Source of the DNA: Phoenix dactylifera
Taxonomy: Eukaryota > Streptophyta > Magnoliopsida > Arecales > Arecaceae
Length of the DNA: 64,000 bases
Assembly: GCF_009389715.1 (NCBI RefSeq)
Contig: NW_024068280.1
Location: forward strand, 18,501-82,500
Direction: 5' to 3'
Shown here: piece by piece, positions 54,359 to 64,000 of the stretch
Position numbering within the stretch: the first letter of the stretch is position 1
How the letters are laid out: each line of letters begins with the position of its first letter
Program-made: the position numbers and the translations under genes
Notes under the pieces: generated by a model
What the model was told of the DNA's origin: nothing
Database searches by the model: none
What the model saw: only the letters and a program-made list of their open reading frames with translations

Positions 54359-57300
54359 ATGCTAGGTTGGAATAGGGACAACACTGGACGTCTGAGTCGA
54401 CAACCTTTTGACAATTCCTTAGGACACATCCTTGAAATTCCTTCGCAGTATCTCACACCTTGTGAGATGGCAAATTTTCCTGATGATGTAGGAAGTCACC
54501 ATGGTGATGAAGGTAGACCCCCAGTTATGACACTTCGACAATACTTACATCCCACTAGGACTAGTCAACCTTCATGCATGATTATTCCTGAAAATGTAGG
54601 ACACTTTGAAATCAAACCAGGAGTAATTCAATTGCTGCCCAAGTATCATGGAATAGAATCTGAGAACCCTTATCTTCACCTTAAGGATTTTGAGGAAATT
54701 AGCATCACATTTAGAGTGCCAAATGTATCGGAAGATGTCCTTAAATTGACCTTGTTTCCTTTTTCCTTAAAGGATAAAGCCAAAACATGGCTTAACTCCT
54801 TGAGACCTAGATCGCTAGGAACATGGCAGGATATGCAAAGAGAATTCTTGAAAAAATTCTTTCCCGCACAAAGGACTAATTTTTTGAAAAGGCACATTAG
54901 TAATTTCCAGCAAAAAGACCATGAAACATTTTATGAATGCTGGGAGAGATTTAAAGATTTGCTTCTCTCTTGTCCTCATCATGGGTTTGAAACATGGAGA
55001 ACCATTAGTTTCTTTTACGAAGGGTTGTCTCCACAGTTGAAACAATTTATAGAGACTATGTGCAATGGTCTATTTCTGGAAAAGCAACCCGATGAGGCAT
55101 GGGACTATTTAGACTCTCTCGCAGAGACTGCACAATTATGGGATACAGGGGATAGAGTGAATAAACCTTTGCCTAAGACTACTAGCATTCCACACGGGGG
55201 CCTTTACAACCTTAATACTCAGGATGATATTCAAGCTAAAATGGCAGCCCTTACTAGGAAGGTAGAGAAAATTGAACTTAGAAGGACTGAACCCGTCAAG
55301 ACCGTAGAGCATAACAACGAGTGTTGTAGGATTTGCGAGATGCCTGGCCATCTCATCACTGATTGCCCCACAATACCCGCATTCAAGGAAGTCTTGCACG
55401 ATCAGGCCAATGTTATGAATACCTATCAAAAATCTTTCAATAATCCTTTTTCGGGTACTTACAACCCTGGATGGAAGAACCATCCAAATTTCAGGTGGAG
55501 GAATGACCAACCTCAACAAGTATATAACCCAACTCCTCCACCTCCGCACCCTCATTATGCACATGCACCCCCTCAAAAACCCAGTCTCGAAGAAACTTTA
55601 CAATCTTTCATGCAAGGTCAAGCTAAAATCAATGATGAATTAAGAAATCAACTGACAACGCTGACCACTGCTTTAAGTGCTCAAGAGAAGGGTAAGCTAC
55701 CAGCTCAACCACAACCTAACCCTCAAGTCTACGGCGGTAGCAATGCATCATCTTCAACTTCGCATAAAGAGCAAGCAAAGAGTATAATAACATTGCGAAG
55801 TGGAAAGATTATTGACCGACCAGTCCCAGAACAAACTCAAGCCATACCTGATTCTGACCCTTTAAAGACAAAAGAAAAGGATAACGAAGAAACTGAAGCA
55901 CCAACATCTACTGAAAAAATTGAATGTCCTTTTCCTGCACCATTTCCACAAAGATTAAAGCCCTTGCAAAAGCTTGAACCAAACTCTGAAATTCTTGAGC
56001 TTTTTAAGCAAGTAAAAATCAATGTACCTCTTCTTGATGCAATCAAACAAGTGCCTTCCTATGCAAAATTTTTAAAAGATTTGTGCACTGTCAAGCGTCG
56101 TTTAAATGTCAAGAAGAAGGCATTTCTGGCTGAAAATGTGAGTGCAATTTTACAGCATAACATTCTTCCTAAATATAAGGATCCAGGTTGCCCAACTATC
56201 TCGTGCATCATTGGCAATTTTAGGATTGAGCGAGCATTGCTAGATTTAGGAGCGAGTGTGAATTTGTTGCCATATACGGTATATGAGCAACTCGGTTTGG
56301 GTGAGTTGAAGCCAACAACTGTGACCTTACAATTAGCTGACAGGTCAGTGAAGGTTCCTAGAGGGATTATCGAAGATGTGTTGGTCCAAGTAGACAAGTT
56401 CTATTTTCCTGTTGATTTTATCGTACTGGACACACATCCGGCTTCCAATTCACCATCTCAGATTCCGGTCATCTTAGGACGCCCATTCCTTGCAACTTCT
56501 AATGCATTGATCAATTGTAGGAATGGTGTCATGAAACTTTCTTTTGAAAATATGACCTTGGAACTGAACGTCTTTAGTATAGGTAAACAACCCAGTGATC
56601 ATGAAGAAAGTAAAGAAGTTGAATGGGTTGAAACCATTGCGGAAGAATATTTGTTAAAAGAAACATTTACTGAATCGGCCGACAATGGTTTGATAGATTG
56701 GTGTTCTGAAGGTACTACTGATGATACGGTCCCACCTATTTTAGATAACTCAGATGTCATGATGGTCAATGGGTGGAGACCGAGAATAGAGGAATTTGAA
56801 CATTGGCCATCTCGAGGAGCAAAGATAGTACCATCCCATGAACAAGCACCTAAGCTCGAGTTGAAACCTTTACCGAAGGAACTCAAGTATGCCTTTCTTG
56901 GATCCGATGACACTTTTCCTATAATCATCTCATCTGATCTTGATCATGCCCAAGAAAGAAAATTACTTGGTGTTCTAAAGAATCATAGAGGAGCTTTAGG
57001 GTGGTCTATTGCAGACTTGAAGGGGATTAGCCCTTTAATTTGCACGCACCGGATATATTTGGAGGACAATGCCAAAACCACAAGGCAAATGCAACGCAGG
57101 TCGAATCCTACGATGAGAGATGTGGTTAAAGCAGAAGTCCTCAAGTTGCTTGACGTGGGTATTATTTACCCAATTTCCGATAGCAAGTGGGTGAGTCCAA
57201 CTCAAGTCGTGCCCAAAAAAGCAGGTCTGACAGTAGTCAAAAATGAGCAGGGTGAGTTAGTCCCGACTCGTGTCTCGACGAGTTGGCGCATGTGTGTTGA

Positions 57301-59542
57301 CTACCGCAAATTGAATTTGGTCACTAGGAAAGATCACTTTCCCCTACCCTTCCTAGACCAAGTTTTGGAAAGAGTTGCAGGACATAATTTTTATTGTTTT
57401 CTCGATGGCTATTCTGGATACTACCAAATCGAGATTTCACCAGAAGATCAAGAGAAGACTACTTTCACTTGTCCTTTTGGTACATTCGCTTTCCGTCGGA
57501 TGCCGTTCGGGTTATGTAATGCACCTGCAACATTTCAAAGATGCATGCTCAGTATTTTTGAAGACATGAACGAAAAATTTTTAGAAGTGTTTATGGATGA
57601 TTTCTCTATTTTTGGTGATTCTTTTGATGATTGTTTATTACATTTACAAGCAGTCTTAGCTCGATGCATGGAAAAGAATCTGATACTAAATTGGGAGAAA
57701 TGCCACTTCATGGTGCCAAAGGGAATTGTCCTAGGACATATTATTTCATCGAAGGGCATGGAAGTTGATAGAGCTAAGATTGATTTAATCGCCAAGCTAC
57801 CTGCACCCAAGACAGTTAGAGATGTTAGATCATTTTTGGGTCATGCCGGATTTTATAGGAGGTTCATCAAGGACTTTAGTGTCATAGCCCGACCATTATG
57901 TAACCTCCTATCCCTTGATACACCGTTCAATTGGACTGAAACATGTCAAGAGGCATTCGAAAAATTGAAGGCTATGCTTAGCACTGCACCCATCGTGCGA
58001 CCACCTGATTGGTCGTTACCTTTTGAGATCATGTGCGATGCTAGTGACTATGCGATAGGAGCTGTCCTAGGACAACGCAAGGATAATAAGCCATATGTCA
58101 TCTACTATGCAAGCAAAACCTTAAATGATGCTCAAATGAATTACACCACCACCGAGAAGGAATTGCTTGCAGTAGTATTTGCATTAGACAAATTTCGTTC
58201 TTATATCCTTGGTGCTCCTATTGTTATCTTTACAGATCATGCAGCGCTAAAATATTTATTGGATAAGAAAGATGCCAAACCACGCTTAATACGATGGATA
58301 CTTTTACTCCAAGAATTTGACATCACTATCAAAGATAAAAAGGGAGTAGAAAATGTAGTTGCTGACCATTTATCACGGCTAGTTTTTAATGATTCGGTGC
58401 CACAGTTGCCCATCAAGGACTCGTTCCCTGAAGAGCAATTGTTTGCACTTTCTACTATGCCATGGTTTGCTGATATTGTAAACTTTCTTGTCACGAACCG
58501 GATGCCGGAGCATTGGGGATCGAATGATAAGAATAATTTTTTACGTGAAGTAAGAAGTTATTATTATGATGCCCCCTATTTGTTCAAGTATTGCAATGAT
58601 CAAATCTTTAGAAGATGTATTCCGGATCATGAGATACAAAGTGTACTCTCTTTTTGTCACGCCAATGGTTGCGGAGGACACTTTGCATCTAAGAAAACGG
58701 CAGCTAAGGTGTTGCAATGTGGTTTTTATTGGCCTACACTATTTAAAGATGCCCACGAGTTCTGTAGGACATGTGACCCATGTCAACGTGTTGGAAGTCT
58801 AACTCGTAGGCAAATGATGCCTCTTCAGCCCATTACTGCTATTGAAATTTTTGACATGTGGGGTATTGATTTCATGGGTCCGTTTCCACCATCTTTTGGC
58901 CATGAGTATATTTTAGTTGGTGTTGAGTATGTGTCAAAATGGGTAGAAGCTGTTGCCTGTAGAACTAATGATCACAAACCTGTTTTGAAATTTCTAAAAG
59001 AAAATATTTTTTCACGATTTGGAATGCCCAAGGTTATAATTAGTGATGGGGAAAAACATTTCTGTAATAAGCCTTTTGAGATCCTATTGCAAAAGTACGG
59101 TATCACTCATAGAATTGCAACTCCTTATCACCTGCAGACTAGTGGCCAAGTAGAGTTAGCCAATCGGGAAATTAAACAAATTTTAGAGAAAACGGTGAAT
59201 CCATTACGCAAAGACTGGCCTTTAAAACTTTCTGACGCATTGTGGGCTTACCGTACTGCTTATAAAACTATTCTTGGTATGTCCCCGTATCGGCTAGTCT
59301 ATGGAAAAGCATGTCATCTACCTGTTGAAATAGAGCATAAATCGTATTGGGCCATTAGAAAATTAAATTTTGAATTGTCCGATGCTGGTTTAGCTCGAAA
59401 ATTACAATTAAGTGAGTTGAATGAAATTCGTCGGGATGCGTATGACAATGCTAGACTTTGTAAAGAACGAATGAAAATTAGGCATGATAAATCAATTCTA
59501 AGAAAATCTTTTGAACCTGCACAAAAAGTTCTTTTGTATGAC
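54359..59542 (+). CDS. Athila-type gag-pol polyprotein, long open frame truncated after integrase
   Basis: A single uninterrupted frame of about 1728 element-derived codons; the last ten codons (to the TAA at 59570) come from the adjoining LTR. Gag: residues about 70-260 ([19 protein letters not shown]). Zinc knuckle [14 protein letters not shown] near 321. Protease with the Athila-style DLGAS site near 628. Reverse transcriptase [11 protein letters not shown] near 974 and [11 protein letters not shown] near 1078. RNase [17 protein letters not shown] near 1221, then [10 protein letters not shown]. Integrase zinc segment near 1433-1470, catalytic D near 1502, SDGEKHF near 1561 and GQVELANRE near 1595. 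The C-terminal integrase tail stops at KVLLYD. Openness over 5.2 kb suggests fairly recent activity. ATG 54359 is the first in frame; MANFPDD 36 codons later is an alternative. Confidence 0.9.
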
Positions 59543-61037
59543 TGGTGTGCTGTCGTAGGCAACCAAAAATAAAACCTATACTTCTAAAAATATATATGTA
59601 GTAGTGCGAGTAAGGATCGTTCCCACGGAGAGTATCTAGCCTAGTTTTATGCAACTTGAACAAGGACGGAGGGGGGGTTTGAGTATAATGAAAATAATAA
59701 AACAACTAAAGAAGAATTCAGATTTAAGTATTGAAATCAATCAAAAGAACAAATCTTGGTCTAAGTCAACATCTACCATCGGAATTTTACAACTGATCAT
59801 TGATGCAAAGATATCAATTTGCACTTTGAATGTCCACCGATAGAAATATTTTTCTATCTCTTCTTAGTTGTAGTTAATTAAAAACAAGCGATCTAATTAA
59901 CCCTAACTACTAAACAACCCAAGACAAGCGCTAAAGGTTTAATCTAGTAGCAGCCTTAAGAATTAGAGAGATCGATGAAACTAAACAACACAAACACAAG
60001 CGGTTGCATTTGATTTAGCCGAGTATTCTTCCTAAGATCTGAAAATTTCTAATGCAGCAAATTATTAGATCTTAGTTGCTTCACAGATTAGAGGAATCAA
60101 ACAATTACGGATTTGATATCTAACCTAGCAGTAGATTGCAACGAATAATAAACTAGTAGGCCTCCTAGTCATTAAACGAAAATAATCATGAAAATATGCA
60201 CAGAAGGACATTCGACATCAAAGCATGAATTGAACAATGAAAACAAATTCAGATCTCACAGTTTTATTGATTCCGAGGCTTCTGTTTTCTTAGACCAATA
60301 AAAGCTTTAGCCACGCAGAGCCATGGATGCAAACTTCCAAGGAGAAAAGAGAAAGAGGAGTCCTCCAAGAGAAAAGAGAAAGAGCCCCCTTTTCAGCCCC
60401 CTTTCTTTCACCTTTATCCCTTCCAAAAAAATCTCCTAACAAATATTCAAATCTGACTAATTACGAAAAATAAAATAAAGTCCTAATATAACTGGGAAAG
60501 TGGTGTTTCCAGCTAGGATTTTCGTGCATCAAATCTGGAAACTTCTGAAAATTGACCGAGTCAAATCCACGTATTGCAGGCTAAGGACGTGCAGCAACTT
60601 CGAGATCAATTTTGACCTTGATAAAGTCAGTATCTATCAAAACTCAAAACATGAAAGTTGTAGATCGTTTTCTTGGCTTTTCACAGCATCTTGAATCATC
60701 TCAATCAGAGCTCGGATGAAAAAGTTATGCTTAAATTACGAAGCAATATCGAAACTGTCCAAAATCATCCAATTAGCTTCGTTTTGTACTTAACGCTTCC
60801 ATTTGCATCCTAAATCAAAATATAAGAATAATGAGTACATTTAGGCACAAAATAAGTACAAAAGACTAAACATTAAGAAAGAAAAATATGACATTTTGCA
60901 TTCTCATCAAATTTCCCCACACTTAACTTTTGCTCGTCCTCGGGCAAAACTCAAATTCACTTTTCCGAAAACACCAAGGTTGCAATGCCATCAACAAAGA
61001 ACAACCAAGCTCTTCAAAACTCATAACAACTATTCTT
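59543..61037 (-). mobile_element. Gypsy LTR with 3' internal tail, minus strand
   Basis: On the minus strand the right part (61037-60910) reads like the end of an Athila/Tat internal region: CGAGGACGAGCAAAAGTTAA, then GTGTGGGGAAATT, a purine tract. The LTR starts TGATGAGAATGCAAAATGTC at 60909. It runs left for about 1.35 kb through AATCAATAAAACTGTGAGAT and CCGTGGGAACGATCCTTACT (59610-59630). The left end is ambiguous: AGGTTTTATTTTTGGTTGCC, then TACGACAGCACACC, resembles an LTR end followed by a primer-site-like TGG. It therefore joins truncated sequence rather than a clean insertion. No target duplication found. Small open frames here are not genes. Confidence 0.65.
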
Positions 61038-61395
61038 CACTACAAAAGAAAGGGTATCTTCCGACGCTTTTTTTGGTCTCTCCCGACGCTTATAAGCGTC
61101 GGTGAATTCCCAGCCCACGCTTCACAAAGCGTGGGTCACACGTCGGGCAGGTGGGCGTGGGTCGGGTTTAACCCGACGCGTCAAAAAAGCGTCGTCGGTC
61201 TATCCCGACGCTTTTAAGCGTGGTTTTTTTTACAAGACTCCGACGCTTATAAGCGTCGGCAAGAACGTTGGTCTATCCCGACGCTTTTAAGCGTCGTTGT
61301 TTTTTAATAATCCGACGCGTATAAGCGGCGAGAACGTTGGTCTATAGTGTTGTGTTTTTGTAATATTCCGACGCTTAAAAGCGTCGGGATAGACC
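61038..61395 (+). mobile_element. Truncated CACTA (En/Spm-type) transposon end
   Basis: Starts CACTACAAAAGAAAGGGTAT, the expected CACTA terminal sequence. It is followed by subterminal repeats built on a 20 bp perfect palindrome CCGACGCTTATAAGCGTCGG (61083-61102 and about 61241-61260), with variants CCGACGCTTTTAAGCGT and CCGACGCTTAAAAGCGTCGG (about 61369). The phrase AACGTTGGTCTAT recurs three times. No matching right end (TTGTAGTG) and no transposase were seen. Possible 3 bp target CTT precedes it. Confidence 0.8.
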
Positions 61396-61953
61396 CATGT
61401 TCCCAATATCAATGCCTGTCGACGATACATTTTCGCATGGCTTGTCAGTTGCCCCAGTCACCCACCCGCACCACTATTTTATCATGGTCGCATGCTTCCC
61501 TGTCGGACGACGGGCCGCTGAGACATCCGGTTGCATCAAGCATTTGTACTGTTCCCCTTTCTTTGAACCTTTGTTTGAAAGCCTTTCACAAATGAAACTA
61601 GAACATAGATTGTTCCCAAGCAATCAAGACAATCGGACAAGCAACAATGTCAAGAATCACAGATAGAATAAGTTTATGCGCTTTTTCACCGGTGACTCAA
61701 AACTACGAATACAACATGTTTTACGGGACATCATCAAAATAAAATGCCATATTCAGGGCTTCCATCCAGGATCTTGGTTGCACTTAAATTACAAGGGGGG
61801 GCATCCAACGGTTAACTGCTGATCTCGAGCCCAGGGGCGTGCAGCGTCCCCATGAGCAGCAAAGGATTAAGTGATAACGCAAAGAATCTCGACTCTGGCT
61901 TCTCTGTAAGTTTGAAATCAGTGATCTGGTGATCTGGGTTCCTCTGGGCCATC
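61396..61953. other. Unassigned sequence between the CACTA end and the PRP19-like fragment
   Basis: Mixed composition with no domain. Frames of 60-90 codons on both strands are unconvincing. The part nearest 61954 continues the third PRP19-like exon in frame but has unrelated sequence, so it may be foreign 3' sequence or a read-through terminal exon. Confidence 0.4.
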
Positions 61954-62393
61954 CCAACTTAACGCATGTCACTTTTCCTGGCCATGGAAGACAGCCGATA
62001 AAACGTGAGACCGAGCAAAAGAATATATATCGATTGTTAAAATGATTGGCAAAATTTATGATAATAAAAAGCGTATAACGTATCTAGACCTGTGCCTGAT
62101 AAATCAGAGAGTGTCTTAATCTGATTCCATTCCATCTTTACACTGGCAACTTGGTAGACCCTGCACCAATCCATTTGAAAATAAACCTGATCAATCACCA
62201 GAAAGAATTGGATAGAAAAGGCTTTTTGGCAAGTGTGCCCCAGACTCCCATGTTGTGGAAGCATCTGATCATCATCCCTTACATGTAACATAATTCTGAG
62301 ACAAATTATTCTACAAAGGAGTTTTCCTGAGAAGCATATACCTTACATCCGAACCCGCAATTGCAAGATAGTTTCCACTATAGTCGAATTCCA
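61954..62393 (-). pseudogene. PRP19: PRP19/MAC3-like WD40 C-terminal fragment
   Basis: Three minus-strand exons with correct splice ends and phases: 62393-62342, 62160-62090 and 61977-61954 onward. Read together they give VEFDYSGNYLAIAGSDVR, then VYQVASVKMEWNQIKTLSDL, then SGTGKVTCVKLG. This is the recognisable penultimate portion of the plant pre-mRNA-processing factor 19 WD40 domain, a U-box E3 ligase and spliceosome (Prp19/NineTeen complex) component. After VKLG the reading frame continues (WPRGTQITRS) but no longer resembles the family's last WD strand, in any frame. No U-box, coiled-coil or other WD exons exist between 62394 and 63199. I call it a fragment or pseudogene; a complete gene would need upstream exons that are not seen. 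Confidence 0.7.
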
Positions 62394-63199
62394 CTGCAAA
62401 TAACAGCATACTTTCTATGCATTAGTAAAAATGCTTAAACTAATTAGCCCGGGAAGAACTAACATATAGACAAGAGTTCCACATACTACTAAGACAGGAA
62501 TATGAACACCAGAAATTTAGAATACCATTATCATGTAATTTAGAATACCATTATCATGTAATGCCGGCGGTGAGAGTCCCTCCCACACTCCCTCGTAGCT
62601 CTCCAACATCCATACAGGAGCACTCTACCAGAAACATAGATTCAGGGAACTTCAGATTGTACCAGCAATACAACTAGAGAAGCAGAGGGAAGATCCAAAG
62701 GAGCAAATGGAAGGTCCAAAATAAGAAATCTTATGAAAATGGATGATGAGCTCACCTTCTATGCAGACTATTTGGAGTTGAGCCCTCCTTTGACCAACAT
62801 GATTCTATTAACAAGTGAACAACAATTAATATAATGATCTCACAACTGGCTTGTATAATAACAAAGACACCATTTTAACTATGTAAACAAATTACGTTTT
62901 GGACAACTAGATGAGGTAGCAGCAATATATTGCAATGCTTGATCAGATGCCAACTGCGGCAGAAGATTTCCAAAGGTTCTTCGGACAAAATTTTTATACC
63001 GAAAGAAGAATATACATCTGCTTTCAGACATAAAAGCAATAACACATGGCTGATCACACCAATCCCAGCAACATTGGACATATGATGCATGAACATCACA
63101 TTATTCAATCCTCAAAGATCCAGAATCTCCCCCTTTCTTGGTTATTTTGAGCACATCTAATAGAAGCAAAGCTACCACTTAGCTAACTGGACAGGCATT
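62394..63199. other. Intervening sequence between two minus-strand gene fragments
   Basis: No exon matching PRP19 or the saposin gene was found. A possible cryptic exon near 62803-62757 (minus) has an acceptor-like end and a GGTGAGC donor but encodes only about 16 unrecognised residues. A 23 bp direct duplication (AATTTAGAATACCATTATCA plus TGT) is at 62514-62559. The 3' UTR of the saposin gene should start at 63199. Confidence 0.45.
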
Positions 63200-63663
63200 T
63201 CACAGAGATATCCCCTCATCACAGAGATTCATCAGACGGCACCGGTCACTGGGTTTCTGCTTGTCAAGTTTTGACAGGATTAGGGGAACATACATGCAGA
63301 CAATTTGCTTGCACTGCAAAATTATAAATTAATAATAATAGATCATTTTTTCTGTCATACATCATTATTTCTTTGTCATACATTCTGATGAAGACCATGC
63401 CATCAGTGATTGTTTAGAGAGATGAAATACTTACTTGCTCTTCATTCTCATCTGCTTCTTTGCAGTTCTCAATAAGAGTCTCCATTATCTTCATCTGAAT
63501 TAGAAGTGCAAATAAAACCGATAGTTACCAGAAGAAGAGGATAAAATATATACTATAGTATTTCATCGATCCACAATATGATTACCCTCAGCTTAGGAGC
63601 CTTTAATTGAATGAAAATATTTTTGACAGATTTGCGGCATGCTAAACAAGTGTTCTCCTCTGT
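63200..63663 (-). CDS. Saposin B-type domain protein, last three exons
   Basis: Exons 63663-63586 (78 nt), 63494-63435 (60 nt) and 63313-63200 (114 nt with TGA). All are in phase with canonical splice ends (CATCAG, GTAAT; ATTCAG, GTAAGT; TTGCAG). The translation reads TEENTCLACRKSVKNIFIQL, then KAPKLRMKIMETLIENCKEA, then CKQIVCMYVPLILSKLDKQK, ending LCDEGISL. The Cys spacing (C-x2-C ... C ... C-x4-C ... C-x5-C) and the leucine/proline pattern fit a saposin B domain, a lipid-binding helical fold usually found in secreted or vacuolar proteins. The N-terminal exons and signal peptide lie beyond 64000. It looks intact here. Alternative: a proactivator/saposin-like fragment, but the clean exon structure argues for a real gene. 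Confidence 0.8.
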
Positions 63664-64000
63664 CTGATGGTAAACAACAGAGATTTAGCTTCACCAGTGT
63701 TAAATAATACCACAACAACAATGCAACATCATGGAACTGGGGTTGAACAATGATATAGTATTGTTACCACTAGTTGTTCAGTGTGCAAGCATTTCATTTC
63801 ATTTCGAATCCTTTATTTTATTTTCGAGAACTAGGATGGGAGGAAAACCTGGCTAATTCTAAGTGTGCAAGCATTTTAATGTTCAGTAATTTGCTAATAC
63901 AGAATAATCCATATTATAAGCTGAGCTTCTACTTGTAATTTTCTACAATATTCAGCTACCTCACTGCATCACCTGCTGTAAATGAAAATATTATTTTGAA
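63664..64000. other. Intron of the saposin-like gene
   Basis: AT-rich with no recognisable exon to the window edge, as expected for the intron upstream of the 63663 acceptor (minus strand). CAAGCATTT followed by CATTT or TAATG recurs near 63788 and 63868. Confidence 0.5.

Larger units (their letters stand above)
52399..59542 (+). mobile_element. Athila-type Ty3/gypsy element, 3' end lost
   Basis: 5' LTR 52399-53936 (TGATG...CATCA ends), primer site TGGTGCCGTTGCCGGAGAAC from 53943 (the tRNA-Asp-type site typical of Athila/Tat), and a long open polyprotein. It is inserted into the Copia integrase; ATATG at 52394-52398 should be its target duplication. The 3' part after integrase, any env-like region and the 3' LTR are missing because a minus-strand gypsy LTR abuts near 59542. 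Confidence 0.9.

Overview
The window is plant nuclear DNA, most likely from a monocot with a repeat-rich genome. A palm or a related lineage is my guess, and no species-specific marker was seen. The evidence is spliced plant genes of low copy (an AlkB-type dioxygenase, a RID3-like WD40 protein, a saposin-like protein, a PRP19-like fragment) embedded in nested LTR retrotransposons, a plant L1 LINE, a miniature TRIM element and a CACTA end. Nothing bacterial, plastid or mitochondrial was recognised.

Layout. 1-2299 is the 3' part of a long del/Tekay-like LTR. 2300-5593 is copy A of a duplicated block. It contains a 2 kb solo LTR flanked by ATTCT. 6056-18659 is a complete, young Tat-lineage Ty3/gypsy element with a CAGTG target duplication and near-identical LTRs. 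It has a damaged gag-pol on the plus strand and, on the minus strand, a spliced three-exon gene that reads through as about 729 codons. Two tandem arrays (121 bp and 46 bp units) lie between these convergent units. 18665-22165 holds a chromovirus gag-protease relic, the last three exons of ALKBH2 (plus strand) and the single-exon RID3-like gene (minus strand). 22340-31572 is copy B of the duplicated block, split by a 5.6 kb L1 LINE with an 8 bp target duplication. 31573-33937 is mostly unassigned and contains a small decayed TRIM.

From 33938 to about 61400 the sequence is a stack of elements. A decayed Copia (33938-40464) has its 3' LTR cut by a minus-strand gypsy LTR, which is itself split by a minus-strand Copia fragment (about 40937-43813). 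An unclassified repeat (45955-47187) is interrupted by a Copia with a 2.3 kb LTR (47188-52398). That Copia is in turn interrupted by an Athila-type gypsy (52399 to about 59542) with a 1.7 thousand residue open polyprotein. The Athila is cut by a minus-strand gypsy LTR (ending at 60909), followed by a truncated CACTA end (61038 to about 61395). The right edge (61954-64000) returns to genic sequence on the minus strand: a three-exon fragment matching the PRP19/MAC3 WD40 C terminus, and the last three exons of a saposin B-type gene.

How the parts relate. The cellular genes are ordinary housekeeping genes: alkylation repair, ribosome biogenesis or root development, splicing/ubiquitin, and lipid-binding saposin. 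Most of the architecture comes from transposition and duplication. The most interesting candidate is the intact, intron-containing antisense gene inside the young Tat element. Next are several LTR-borne hairpin arrays whose stems covary, a duplicated block that lets insertions be dated relative to each other, and a PRP19 fragment next to a CACTA end. All identifications come from reading the sequence by eye, with no database search.
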